Virus record (IMG/VR): IMGVR_UViG_3300008516_000090
Location: 1 to 24,201 of that record
Length of the DNA: 24,201 bases
Source of the DNA: a virus
Direction: 5' to 3' (one strand)
In this document: in pieces, positions 8,474 through 16,243 of the stretch
How positions within the stretch are numbered: the stretch's first letter is position 1
How the letters are laid out: every line of letters begins with the position of its first letter
Program-made: the position numbers and the translations under genes
The notes under the pieces: model-generated
What the model was told of the DNA's origin: nothing
The model's input: the letters and a program-made list of their open reading frames with translations, nothing else
Database searches by the model: none

Positions 8474-8522
8474 TAAGGTTGCGACGAACCTTAATCGTTG
8501 CTTTTAGGAGGAAAAAGCGATG
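8474..8522 (+). promoter_or_regulatory. Structured mRNA leader that can bury the HNH start codon
   Basis: Three stems can form. Stem A: TAAGGTT (8474-8480) with AACCTTA (8487-8493). Stem B: GCGACGA (8481-8487) with TCGTTGC (8495-8501), one G-U pair. Stem C: 8496-8505 with 8513-8522, ten pairs including two G-U, which puts the ATG (8520-8522) in the stem and the SD AGGAGG (8506-8511) in the loop. A and C can coexist; B excludes both. Such a leader could restrict HNH translation or switch it. Known T4 homing endonuclease genes are limited by hairpins of this general kind; the switching idea is inference. Confidence 0.6.
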
Positions 8523-9218
8523 CCGATAGGTTTTCATCACTCAGAAGAATCGAAGAAAAAAATGAGTGAAGCAAAACAAAACTATGTACCTTGGAATAAG
8601 GGAATACCTTGTTCGGAAGAAACAAAGAAGAAATTAAGTGAAGCACGCAAGGGAGTAAAAAGAAAACCTTTTACAGAAGAAACAAAAAGAAAAATGGGTT
8701 TGGCAAAGAAGGGTCATAAATATAATTTAGGTAGACATCATACAGAAGAAGCAAAAATAAAAATTAGTGAAGCCCACAAAGGTAGACAATTTTCAGAGGA
8801 ACATAAAAGGAAATTAAGCGAAGCAAGTAAAGGACAACAACACTCTGAAGAATCGATAAGAAAAAATAGGGAAGCCTCTATGGGAAGTAGAAACCCTAAT
8901 TGGCAAGGCGGGATAAGCTCACTTAATAAAACAATTAGAAGAAGTTTTGAATACCGTCAATGGCGTTCCGATGTGTATACTCGTGATGAATATACTTGTC
9001 AAGAATGTGGAGATAATAGTGGTGGTAATTTAATTGCACACCATATAAAATCTTTGTCAATCTTAATATATTATTATGAGATTACAACATTAGAAGAAGC
9101 ATTGAAATGTGAAGAATTATGGAATATTAACAATGGAATAACTTTATGTGAGAGGTGTCACGGTAAAGTTATTCACGCTAAGAAAAAAAATATTTTAAAA
9201 GGAGGATTTTTGAAATGA
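8520..9218 (+). CDS. NUMOD3-repeat HNH homing endonuclease
   Basis: 232 residues; a free-standing homing endonuclease expected to nick or cut DNA near its own site so that repair copies the gene. Six NUMOD3-like DNA-binding repeats fill residues 6-122, for example HSEESKKKMSEAKQ, CSEETKKKLSEARKG and FSEEHKRKLSEASKG. A linker SRNPNWQGGIS leads to the HNH domain: C160/C163, H174-H175, N204-N205 and C210-x2-C213-H214. It lies between the fibre-like gene and the 115-residue gene. Its stop overlaps the next ATG (ATGA), and the SD of the next gene lies within its final codons, as expected for a gene that landed exactly in an intergenic gap. The leader carries the hairpins noted separately. Confidence 0.93.
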   Translation: MPIGFHHSEESKKKMSEAKQNYVPWNKGIPCSEETKKKLSEARKGVKRKPFTEETKRKMGLAKKGHKYNLGRHHTEEAKIKISEAHKGRQFSEEHKRKLSEASKGQQHSEESIRKNREASMGSRNPNWQGGISSLNKTIRRSFEYRQWRSDVYTRDEYTCQECGDNSGGNLIAHHIKSLSILIYYYEITTLEEALKCEELWNINNGITLCERCHGKVIHAKKKNILKGGFLK

Positions 9219-9562
9219 AACTTAGCATGAGAGACCGTTTTGTTTTGCTAAACATACTTCCCCCAGAGGGTGATATTGCTACTATAAAAATAGTACATAG
9301 ATTAAGAATGGATTTAGCACCAACGGAAAAAGAGTTTAAAGATTACAAGATTACACAACTTGAAGGTCAAGTGACTTGGGATGATGCTATGGAAAAGAAA
9401 CGAGGAGCACAAGAAAAGAAGATTGGACCCAAAGCATACATAATGCTTGAGGAAGCGTTTGAAAAATTGAATAAAGAGAAAAAGCTCACGGAAGGACATT
9501 TGCAGACTTATTGCAAGTTCTGTGATGAGAAAGAAGATTTAGACGAAGAAGAAAAAAAATAA
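9215..9562 (+). CDS. Conserved phage protein of unknown function
   Basis: 115 residues, mostly charged and helical. It starts MKLSMRDRFVLLNILPPEGD, and has a middle part LEGQVTWDDA. I recall the pattern 'MKLTVRERLVLLNILPxEGxxxTxKIVxxLR ... QVxWD' from other tailed-phage structural regions, where no function is assigned. The C-terminus is highly acidic (DEKEDLDEEEKK). The SD AAGGAGG (9199-9205) is inside the end of the HNH gene. A tail assembly or connector role is possible from location only. Confidence 0.8.
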   Translation: MKLSMRDRFVLLNILPPEGDIATIKIVHRLRMDLAPTEKEFKDYKITQLEGQVTWDDAMEKKRGAQEKKIGPKAYIMLEEAFEKLNKEKKLTEGHLQTYCKFCDEKEDLDEEEKK

Positions 9563-9584
9563 ACTAAAAGGACGGTGAAACAAA

Positions 9585-9845
9585 GTGAAAATTTTAGCGA
9601 AGTATATGTCAGCTACTGGACAAGTACATAATGGTAAGTGTTACTATATTGGTATGACAACCACACATGGTGCTGAACGAAAAGTGTATAACATAGAAGC
9701 AAGTGGAAGTGTTGCTGATGGAAATATGGTTGGGTGGTGTGATAATGATGGCAATAACCAACAAATACTTCCCAAGCCTGGCATAGAGTGTACTAACGGA
9801 TTGTATTGTAATGGTGATGGCGTTTTAGTTTTCTATGCTCTATAA
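9585..9845 (+). CDS. Small beta-sandwich-like phage protein
   Basis: 86 residues from a GTG start. The sequence is Gly/Asn-rich and probably beta; it ends with GIECTNGLYCNGDGVLVFYAL. The ending parallels that of the 94-residue protein at 1571-1855 (GIYAEVEEGAEYMVLYDK), which suggests two related small virion proteins, although overall identity is low. Four Cys residues are present but not in a clear zinc-binding arrangement. SD is weak (AAAGGA or GGTGA in 9567-9578). A good terminator follows it. Confidence 0.75.
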   Translation: MKILAKYMSATGQVHNGKCYYIGMTTTHGAERKVYNIEASGSVADGNMVGWCDNDGNNQQILPKPGIECTNGLYCNGDGVLVFYAL

Positions 9846-9859
9846 GTATAACATAATAG

Positions 9860-9886
9860 GGGGGGATAGAAATATCTCCCCTTTTT
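9860..9886 (+). terminator. Intrinsic (rho-independent) terminator
   Basis: GGGGGGATA (9860-9868) pairs with TATCTCCCC (9873-9881), nine pairs with one G-U, capped by a GAAA tetraloop and followed directly by TTTTT (9882-9886). This is the clearest terminator in the window. It separates the head/HNH block from the adaptor gene, whose SD (AAGGTGAT) starts just after it, so downstream expression needs read-through, antitermination or another promoter. Confidence 0.8.
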
Positions 9887-9901
9887 AAGAAGGTGATATA
9901 A

Positions 9902-10870
9902 ATGGCACTTGATACAGCACTTACAAAGGGTGCTATGATAAATGTAATTCAAAATGATATTATTGATAGAACCGATAAATCTTTATTGGTGGGTTATGCT
10001 TTAAATTGGGCTCTTGAAGCAATAGATAAAACTGCTGCTGCAAGGGGCTTTGCTTTTTCTGATTTAAATATGGAAGAAATAACTACTACAACTATATCTG
10101 ATACATTTGAAACAACAGATGTAACTGTAGGAAGTGATACTATAGAAACTGATATAGATATACCTACTGGCACTAAAATAGTATTTACTGCTGGTGATGA
10201 AGATGATGATGCTGTTCCTACTGGGCTTACTGCTGGCACTGAATATTGGTGTATAAGAACAGATGAAGATACTATTCAGGTAGCTGAAACATATTTAGAA
10301 GCGTGGCAGGGCACTAATATGACTATAACTGCTGAAGGTGCGGGTATAAGCACTATAACTGCTTACAGGGAAAGATTGGCTAAACCTGATTTATGTAGAT
10401 ATATTTATGATATTAGACTAATCGATGGTGCTATGAGTAGAAAATTAATAGCAATGCCTCCAAGAGTAATGGATTTATATAATCCTTTTGGTCAACAATT
10501 AAGTGTTGGAAGACCTACTCATTATATAGAGTGGAAAGATTATATACAATTATCAAAAATCCCCGATGCAACTTATGTTATTAAAATTAGATATTATAAA
10601 TGGCAAACTCATTTTGCTGAAACTACTTCATATGCAGAAGTAGACCACATAGATGATATTATCATTAAATTTGCTGCTGCTCACGTATGGGAGATGTTAG
10701 GTGAACCTGAACAGGCAAATATGATGAGAAATGCTGCCGAAGTAGCTTTGGCTAAATGTGGTAAATTAGAAAAAATGAAACCAGATTTAGTGCTTAAGCC
10801 GTCAATGGGAACAATAGCACGTGCTGATAGTGATACGCAAGATGACCCATGGGTTCATAGTCAGAGGTGA
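9902..10870 (+). CDS. Head-tail adaptor protein with inserted beta domain
   Basis: 322 residues. N-terminal helices (residues 1-55) and a C-terminal helical segment around FAAAHVWEMLGEPEQANMMR frame a beta core with YIYDIRLIDGAMSRKL, MPPRVMDLYNPFG and GRPTHYIEW, a pattern I associate with phage adaptor proteins that bind under the portal (P22 gp4/T7 gp11 type in role). Residues about 72-155 look like an insertion: a compact beta domain with VPTGLTAGTEYWCIRTDEDT and TITAEGAGIST, a type found in many phage surface proteins. The C-terminal 30 residues are probably flexible. Position after the head genes and before the tail proteins fits a connector. Confidence 0.75.
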   Translation: MALDTALTKGAMINVIQNDIIDRTDKSLLVGYALNWALEAIDKTAAARGFAFSDLNMEEITTTTISDTFETTDVTVGSDTIETDIDIPTGTKIVFTAGDEDDDAVPTGLTAGTEYWCIRTDEDTIQVAETYLEAWQGTNMTITAEGAGISTITAYRERLAKPDLCRYIYDIRLIDGAMSRKLIAMPPRVMDLYNPFGQQLSVGRPTHYIEWKDYIQLSKIPDATYVIKIRYYKWQTHFAETTSYAEVDHIDDIIIKFAAAHVWEMLGEPEQANMMRNAAEVALAKCGKLEKMKPDLVLKPSMGTIARADSDTQDDPWVHSQR

Positions 10871-10875
10871 TTATA

Positions 10876-11178
10876 TTGGGACACACATATAAATCTATTA
10901 CAGCAGCAGATAGAACATTTACTCCTGTTTCTGATGTTACACCAAGTGGAACAGTTGAAGAAAAATTTACTTGGGCTAATATAGCAGGGTGGACTTGGGC
11001 TGATTTACATAATTCAGGTAAAATACGTTGGTGTGATTGGTATTATGGAACTAAATATGCAGATAATTATACATCTATAACCACACCGTCTGCAACTTAT
11101 TCAAGTAAAACCAGAAGTGATAGAACATATTCTTCAATCACCACACCATCACAAACTTACAATGAGGTAACTAAATAA
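10876..11178 (+). CDS. Tyr/Thr-repeat phage structural protein
   Basis: 100 residues from the TTG at 10876, chosen because AGAGGTGAT (10863-10871) forms a good SD for it; an in-frame GTG at 10867 is the alternative and overlaps the adaptor stop. Three copies of a short repeat occur: YKSITAADRTFTPVS, YTSITTPSATYSSKT and YSSITTPSQTYNEVT. A Trp-rich middle part reads FTWANIAGWTWADL and IRWCDWYYG. Proteins with Y-x-x-x-T-x-P-x-x-T-Y repeats occur next to adaptor genes in other phages as I recall; their role is unknown. It is probably a small beta-structured virion component. Confidence 0.72.
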   Translation: MGHTYKSITAADRTFTPVSDVTPSGTVEEKFTWANIAGWTWADLHNSGKIRWCDWYYGTKYADNYTSITTPSATYSSKTRSDRTYSSITTPSQTYNEVTK

Positions 11179-11181
11179 TAT

Positions 11182-11655
11182 ATGCCATATAAAGATAAAG
11201 ATTATCAAAAAAAATATCAAAAAATACGGGGCAAAACGGAAGCAGGGAAAATAAGTCAAAGGGAAAGAGATAAAAAATATAATAAAACAGAAAAAGGAAA
11301 GTTGAAACAACAAAGGGCAAATTTAAAAAGAAAAGAAAACGGATATTTTAAAGAATGGAATAAAACAGAAAAAAGCAAAGCACGTAGTCAAAGAGGTCAT
11401 ATGAAAAGGCGAACAAAGGAAAGAGAAATTATCAATACTCTAACATCGCAAGAATGGGCAGATGTATTAGAAGAATACAATTATAGATGTGCTTATTGTG
11501 ATGTAGAATTTGAAGTAGAGAATATGCCACACAAAGACCACATTATACCGATAAGTAAAGGCGGACATAACATTAAAGAAAATATAGTTCCCGCCTGTCA
11601 AAGTTGTAATAGTAAAAAGGGAAATAAATTAAATTATAAAACGGAAGTGATATAG
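11182..11655 (+). CDS. HNH endonuclease
   Basis: 157 residues. The N-terminal 80 residues are extremely basic (Lys/Arg/Gln) with repeated YQKKYQK, KTEAGK, KTEKGK and KTEKSK units that look like short DNA-binding repeats. The C-terminal HNH (McrA-like) domain has C103/C106, DHIIPISKGG with D119-H120, N134 and C139-x2-C142-N143-SKKGN. It occupies the gap between the Y/T-repeat gene and the tail-fibre gene with only 3 nt before it and none after. It has no strong SD (AGGTAA at 11164-11169 is 12 nt from the ATG), so it may be translated poorly or by coupling. Presumed to be mobile, with a different HNH class from the gene at 8520. Confidence 0.9.
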   Translation: MPYKDKDYQKKYQKIRGKTEAGKISQRERDKKYNKTEKGKLKQQRANLKRKENGYFKEWNKTEKSKARSQRGHMKRRTKEREIINTLTSQEWADVLEEYNYRCAYCDVEFEVENMPHKDHIIPISKGGHNIKENIVPACQSCNSKKGNKLNYKTEVI

Positions 11656-14600
11656 GTGGCGACTTTAACTACAAATATTAGTTTAACAAAACACGTTATA
11701 GAGGATATAACAAAAATACGTGAAGATATAAATGCTAATATGAACATCATTGATGGCAGATTTTCTGCTACTTATATGGCTGTTCAAGCTAAAAATGCTG
11801 TAACTATTACAGGCGGTTCTATAACTGGCATAACTGATTTAGCTGTAGCTGATGGCGGAACAGGTGTATCTACCTTAACTGATGGTGGTGTATTGCTTGG
11901 TAGTGGAACGGGTGCAATTACTGCTATGGCTGTATTAACTGACGGTCAAATGATAGTGGGTAATGGCACTACTGACCCTGTAGCTGAAAGTGGTGCTACG
12001 TTAAGAACTTCTATTGGTGTTGCCATAGGAAGTAATGTCCAGGCGTATGACGCTGCCCTTACAAGCATATCTGGACTTGTTTATGCTTCTGCATCATTTA
12101 TAAAATTCAGTGCTAATGATACTTATGTCGTTAGAACAATAGCAGAAACTAAAACTGATTTATCACTTAATGCGGTAGAGAATACTGCACTATCTACTTG
12201 GGCTGGAACTACAAATATAACCACGCTTGGAACAATAGCCACAGGCACTTGGAATGCTACTATTATTGGAACAGCTAAAGGTGGAACAGGTGTAGCAAAT
12301 GATGCAAATAATACCATTACATTTACAGGCAATTATACTCTTGGTGTAACTTTAACTGCTAATACTGCTGTTACCCTGCCTACAAGTGGTACTTTATATG
12401 GAACAAAAACAGATTCAATTACTTCTGCACAACTTGCTACTTCCATGACTAATGAAACAGGTTCAGGCGTATTGGTATTCGGAACATCACCTACTTTTAC
12501 TACATCTGCAACTATAGCAAATATTGTTATCCCTACCATATATACAGATGAAACAGAGCCAACTGGCTTTACAGATAAAACAGCAACTTTAAGTTTTGTA
12601 CCTGGTGCTTCAGGCATAACAAGAGAATTTACCATAACGGGAACTCATTATATTTATATTAACGGTGTTAAGACTACAAAGACAACAGATACAAAAGCTA
12701 TTGCAGATACAACTGGACTGCACTGGATTTATTATAATGCTTCTGGTGTACTGTCAGAATCTACAGACCATCCTGGATTTAGCTTGCCTTTAGTAGCAAC
12801 TCTCTATTGGAATACAACGACAGATGCTTATTTACTTGGTGAAGAAAGACATGGTATAGGTATGAGTGGAGAGACTCATGCATTATTGCACAACACAGTC
12901 GGAACAAGATATGAAAGTGGATTAACTCTAACTGCTGATGATACAACTTTTACGGTTACATTAGGAACAATTTATGATGAAGATATTGCTTTAGATATTA
13001 CCGAACAGACGACTTGTAATATACTTTATAAAAACGGTACTGCAAATTTTGAGTGGGATGCTGCACAAACGACATTATATAAGAAAAATGCTAATTTAAA
13101 ATATAATAATGTAAATGATTTGGCTGATGTGGGTTCTAATGCTTATGTTGCTTACTGGGTATTTGCCACCAATGACACAACTACACCAATAGTTTCGTTG
13201 ATGGGGCAGAGAACTGATACCAATATAGCCAATGCAAGAATAAATAATAAATATGAAAGTCTGACACTTGGAACATTGCCGTTTGAAGAGATGAAATTAT
13301 TATATAGGGTTATCTTTAGGAATGATGCAGACCCATACGAAGAAGTACAGGATTTAAGAACTGTATCAAATTTACCTGCTGGCACTTATTTGGCTACACA
13401 ACACAATGCCTTGACTGGATTAACTTGGGCTTCCTCTGGACATAATGGTTTATTGGATTTAGACAATAGATTAACTGCTGGTACACTTACCTCACCTATT
13501 GATATAAGTACAAATTCTTATGGTGTACAATGGTATTATTCTGGTAATAATGAAGATGTTACTGCATTGCGAAGTAGGGGAATATTAGCAACAACCGACG
13601 CTTCTAATAAAACTGCACAAGGTGCATTATTGCAGGCAAGCAATTCAGATGGCATAGATGCTCTATGTTTAAATGGTGCACTAATTGAAGCAATAGGTAA
13701 ATCTGATAGTACCGCTTCTACTATTGGCACAATGAGAGCTTTAATAGTTAATTCGGAATGGAACGCTAAAGACACTATAACCAATTTAAAAACACTTCAT
13801 GTCAGAACTCATACTCGTGATAGTGCAACAGAAGGATATATAAGCGGAACAGGTTATTTAGTTTATCTTGAAAATGAAGCAGTCGGTGGTAATGGACAGC
13901 AACTTGACGCAGGTATTTATCTGAAAGCAACCAATGTGTCTACACCTTATGCTTTTAATTATGGTATAGATTTAAGCGGTGCTGCTGCTGAAATAGCAAC
14001 CGCTGATATTAGATTACAAAATGGTGAAATTATAGAGAACAAAACAGATGGGAAGATAACATTTACTGGAGAACTTACAGGTGACGGTGGAGGTTTAACC
14101 AATCTTCCTGCTGGCTATACCAATCTAACATCATTTGTAGAGCAAACTGCTTGGCGAGTATTTTATTCTAATACTGCTGGTGATGTAACTGAACTTGGTT
14201 TTGGTGATAGTGGAACATATTTAGGTTCTAATGGAGCTACTTCTGCACCAACTTGGTCTGTACCTGCTGGTGCTGGTGATGTTGTAAAAGTAGACACTCC
14301 TGAAGATAATCAAGTGGGTGTATGGACAGGTAATGGAACAATCGAAGGAACTGCTGGACTTACTTATGATGGCTCTAATCTGCTGCTATCAGGTGATATT
14401 GGTAAAACGGATGGGAAGATAACAAAAGGTTGGTTTACAGATTTAGCGGTAACCAATGCTATTGCAGCTTCAATTACTGGACAAGCTGCTACGGTTGCAA
14501 CCATAACAGGTTTAGCACCTGATACAGCTACTACAGCATCAGCACAAACATCAATAGTTTCCATATTAAACGCTGGATTATATATAGGTAGAGATGTAGA

Positions 14601-15027
14601 TAATACAATAAGTTTTGCAACTGATGACCACATAATATTTAAAACTGCTGGAAACGCAACTCCCCCATTAATTGGGGTTACTGGCGAACTTGATATGAAT
14701 AATAATTCTGTTGGTTTTACAATACAGACACTCACAGGTGATGGGACTGATGATATTGACTGGCGGTTAGGTAATTATATGTCGTTTACTCATGGAGCAC
14801 AAGCAACAGAGGAATTTACCTTCACAGCACCCTCAAATCCATGTGGTTTAACATTACAGGTTAAACAGGATGGGACAGGTGGAAGGGATATAACTTTTCC
14901 TGCATCTGTTAAATGGCTAATGACAGAACCTACTTGGACTGATGGTGGAGTAGGCAAAACAATTATAATGAGTATGAGATACGATGGCACTTATTACTGG
15001 TCTCAAGCTACATCTTGGGAAGCATAA
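11656..15027 (+). CDS. Large tail fibre protein
   Basis: 1123 residues from a GTG start directly after the HNH stop. The N-terminus MATLTTNISLTKHVIEDITK is a short helical part, likely the particle-binding end. It is followed by fibre repeats DGGTGVSTLTDGGVLLGSG (67-85), an AKGGTGVAND repeat and TNETGSGVLVFGTSPTFTTS, a very common tail-fibre motif. The central region is beta-rich, and the C-terminus has ITFPASVKWL and MRYDGTYYWSQATSWEA, endings typical of adhesin tips. KTDGKIT occurs twice (796 and 917) from a near-identical DNA repeat. Expected role: host receptor binding. No chaperone or peptidase domain is recognised. Confidence 0.88.
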   Translation: MATLTTNISLTKHVIEDITKIREDINANMNIIDGRFSATYMAVQAKNAVTITGGSITGITDLAVADGGTGVSTLTDGGVLLGSGTGAITAMAVLTDGQMIVGNGTTDPVAESGATLRTSIGVAIGSNVQAYDAALTSISGLVYASASFIKFSANDTYVVRTIAETKTDLSLNAVENTALSTWAGTTNITTLGTIATGTWNATIIGTAKGGTGVANDANNTITFTGNYTLGVTLTANTAVTLPTSGTLYGTKTDSITSAQLATSMTNETGSGVLVFGTSPTFTTSATIANIVIPTIYTDETEPTGFTDKTATLSFVPGASGITREFTITGTHYIYINGVKTTKTTDTKAIADTTGLHWIYYNASGVLSESTDHPGFSLPLVATLYWNTTTDAYLLGEERHGIGMSGETHALLHNTVGTRYESGLTLTADDTTFTVTLGTIYDEDIALDITEQTTCNILYKNGTANFEWDAAQTTLYKKNANLKYNNVNDLADVGSNAYVAYWVFATNDTTTPIVSLMGQRTDTNIANARINNKYESLTLGTLPFEEMKLLYRVIFRNDADPYEEVQDLRTVSNLPAGTYLATQHNALTGLTWASSGHNGLLDLDNRLTAGTLTSPIDISTNSYGVQWYYSGNNEDVTALRSRGILATTDASNKTAQGALLQASNSDGIDALCLNGALIEAIGKSDSTASTIGTMRALIVNSEWNAKDTITNLKTLHVRTHTRDSATEGYISGTGYLVYLENEAVGGNGQQLDAGIYLKATNVSTPYAFNYGIDLSGAAAEIATADIRLQNGEIIENKTDGKITFTGELTGDGGGLTNLPAGYTNLTSFVEQTAWRVFYSNTAGDVTELGFGDSGTYLGSNGATSAPTWSVPAGAGDVVKVDTPEDNQVGVWTGNGTIEGTAGLTYDGSNLLLSGDIGKTDGKITKGWFTDLAVTNAIAASITGQAATVATITGLAPDTATTASAQTSIVSILNAGLYIGRDVDNTISFATDDHIIFKTAGNATPPLIGVTGELDMNNNSVGFTIQTLTGDGTDDIDWRLGNYMSFTHGAQATEEFTFTAPSNPCGLTLQVKQDGTGGRDITFPASVKWLMTEPTWTDGGVGKTIIMSMRYDGTYYWSQATSWEA
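14041..14061 (+). repeat. 21-bp direct repeat, copy 1 (tail fibre)
   Basis: Copy 1 of a 21-bp direct repeat that matches 14404-14424 with one mismatch (position 6). Both copies are in frame and encode KTDGKIT, 363 bp apart. They may mark duplicated fibre modules or serve as a recombination point. Confidence 0.75.
14404..14424 (+). repeat. 21-bp direct repeat, copy 2 (tail fibre)
   Basis: Copy 2 of the repeat at 14041-14061, with 20 of 21 bases matching and the same encoded heptapeptide. It is at residue 917 of the fibre. Confidence 0.75.
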
Positions 15028-15039
15028 AGGAGAAAAATT

Positions 15040-15540
15040 ATGGCAGTTATTGATATCGGAAGTGCGGCTATCGATAGGGCTACCAATACATCCAGTAACC
15101 GTACTTATATAAATAAGGGAATTACTGCTACTGCATCGGGTACGATTACATCAATAGAAGTATGGGCTGAGGAGAGTATGACGAACGCTGAAGTTGCTAC
15201 TTTTTATCGTCCAGACTCCAGTGGTTTTCCTGATAATTTTACCACTCGTGATTATGAAACAATAGGCAATGTGACTGCTGGTTCTAAACAAACTTTTGAG
15301 GTCAACCTTGATGTAATAGAGGGTGATTTTATTGGAATAGGTTTCCCGTCGGGTACAATAGAATACGATGTCGTGGGAGGAGCAGGAACTTGGGTATATG
15401 CAAGTGGTAGCGGTGGCATCCCCTGCGACAATAAAACATACAATTTTAGTGCCGATAGAGCAATAAGCCTTTACGGAACGGGAGTAACCGAAGAAGAAGA
15501 AGAAGAAGCTAATGCAATATTTTTTGGGGCTAATTTTTAA
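15040..15540 (+). CDS. Beta-sandwich phage virion protein
   Basis: 166 residues. It opens MAVIDIGSAAIDRATNTSS, continues with TYINKGITATASGTITSIEV and GSKQTFEVNLDVIEGDFIGI, and ends with a strand RAISLYGTGVT, an acidic run of six Glu and ANAIFFGANF. This 'DIGxxAIDRAT ... GTITSVEVW ... VxAGDxIGIxF ... GDAISLYGTG' pattern is one I recall from many phage and metagenomic proteins near tail fibres, where it looks like a carbohydrate-binding-type jelly roll. The function is not known. The poly-Glu is coded by a (GAA)6 tract. SD AAAGGAG at 15026-15032. Confidence 0.78.
   Translation: MAVIDIGSAAIDRATNTSSNRTYINKGITATASGTITSIEVWAEESMTNAEVATFYRPDSSGFPDNFTTRDYETIGNVTAGSKQTFEVNLDVIEGDFIGIGFPSGTIEYDVVGGAGTWVYASGSGGIPCDNKTYNFSADRAISLYGTGVTEEEEEEANAIFFGANF
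15490..15507 (+). repeat. (GAA)6 trinucleotide tract
   Basis: Six perfect GAA codons encoding Glu near the C-terminus of the beta-sandwich protein. Because the unit is three bases, length change by slippage would alter the acidic linker without a frameshift. Confidence 0.9.
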
Positions 15541-15549
15541 GGAGATATT

Positions 15550-16035
15550 ATGTGCATATTTAAGAATAAATGGCGACCCTTTATACCAACTACCGAGTAT
15601 TTATCGGCAGTTAAAGACCTGACTACTGTAGATAAACTATATCAATTTATACAGCAATTTAAACGCAAGGAAGATGTAAAAGATTACTGGCAAGACCCCG
15701 AAGAGACGCTTATATTATTGACTTACGATTGCGATGATAGTATGCGATTCTGTGTAGATGTTCTAAAACGAGTAATGGGAATTGATGCTAAAGGTGTAAT
15801 TAGTAGTGGATATAATAAGGCACGCTGGGGTAATAAAAAACATTGTCACGCAATTACAGTATTTCCTTACAATGGTAAGTTAGCTTTGTTTAGTAATAGG
15901 GAATTAAAGACAGATTATAACAGTCATATTGAGGCGTGCAAATATACTTTTCCAGATGGGCTAAAAAGTATGACTATAAGAGATTGGCAAGGTAAGATTT
16001 TAAGCAGAAAATATAAACTGATTGGAGTGTTTTGA
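15550..16035 (+). CDS. Transglutaminase/papain-like fold protein, possible lysis enzyme
   Basis: 161 residues. The segment DYWQDPEETLILLTYDCDDS resembles the region before the catalytic Cys in phage transglutaminase-like cysteine proteins (W-x-P-E-T-L ... DCxD), giving C61. H100 follows in KKHCHAITVFPY, and N116 in ALFSNREL could be the third residue of a Cys-His-Asn triad of papain type. Cys61 and His100 are separated by the usual helix (RFCVDVLKRVMG) and beta strands. It is directly upstream of two holin-like genes, so a peptidoglycan or protein-cleaving role in lysis is plausible, but a maturation or virion role is equally possible. SD AAGGAGAT. No signal peptide is seen. Confidence 0.65.
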   Translation: MCIFKNKWRPFIPTTEYLSAVKDLTTVDKLYQFIQQFKRKEDVKDYWQDPEETLILLTYDCDDSMRFCVDVLKRVMGIDAKGVISSGYNKARWGNKKHCHAITVFPYNGKLALFSNRELKTDYNSHIEACKYTFPDGLKSMTIRDWQGKILSRKYKLIGVF

Positions 16036-16036
16036 T

Positions 16037-16243
16037 ATGCCAACAAACAAAGAAAGGCTTGCCTCAATAGAAACGAGCATTAAACATATTGATGAAAATA
16101 TAGAAAAGATTGCAACTAATAATGTTAATCAATGGAAAAGCATAAATAAAAATGGTAAAGATATTGCCAATATAAAAGGAATAGGTACAGTCATTGCTCT
16201 TGTTTTCACTGCCGTTTGTGGTTATCTGGGTATCAAACAATGA
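16037..16243 (+). CDS. XhlA-like membrane protein (holin-associated)
   Basis: 68 residues. The start at 16037 has a GGAGTG SD (16024-16029); an in-frame TTG at 16022 is unlikely. A short helical head MPTNKERLASIETSIKHIDENIEK is amphipathic and coiled-coil-like, followed by NGKDIANIKG and one C-terminal membrane segment (about 49-65, GIGTVIALVFTAVCGYLGI). This head-helix-plus-single-TM layout fits the haemolysin XhlA family, which acts with a holin in phage lysis. The stop overlaps the next ATG (ATGA), which suggests coupled translation with the two-TM protein. Confidence 0.75.
   Translation: MPTNKERLASIETSIKHIDENIEKIATNNVNQWKSINKNGKDIANIKGIGTVIALVFTAVCGYLGIKQ

Noticed and set aside
11182-11655. 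HNH gene as part of a group I intron or intein splitting a neighbour.
   Set aside because: The neighbouring genes are each complete with own start and stop, and no intron core or intein motifs are seen.
12123-14990. Several minus-strand open frames opposite the tail fibre gene.
   Set aside because: They mirror the Thr/Ala/Gly-rich codons of the fibre, lack SD sites and have no recognisable features.
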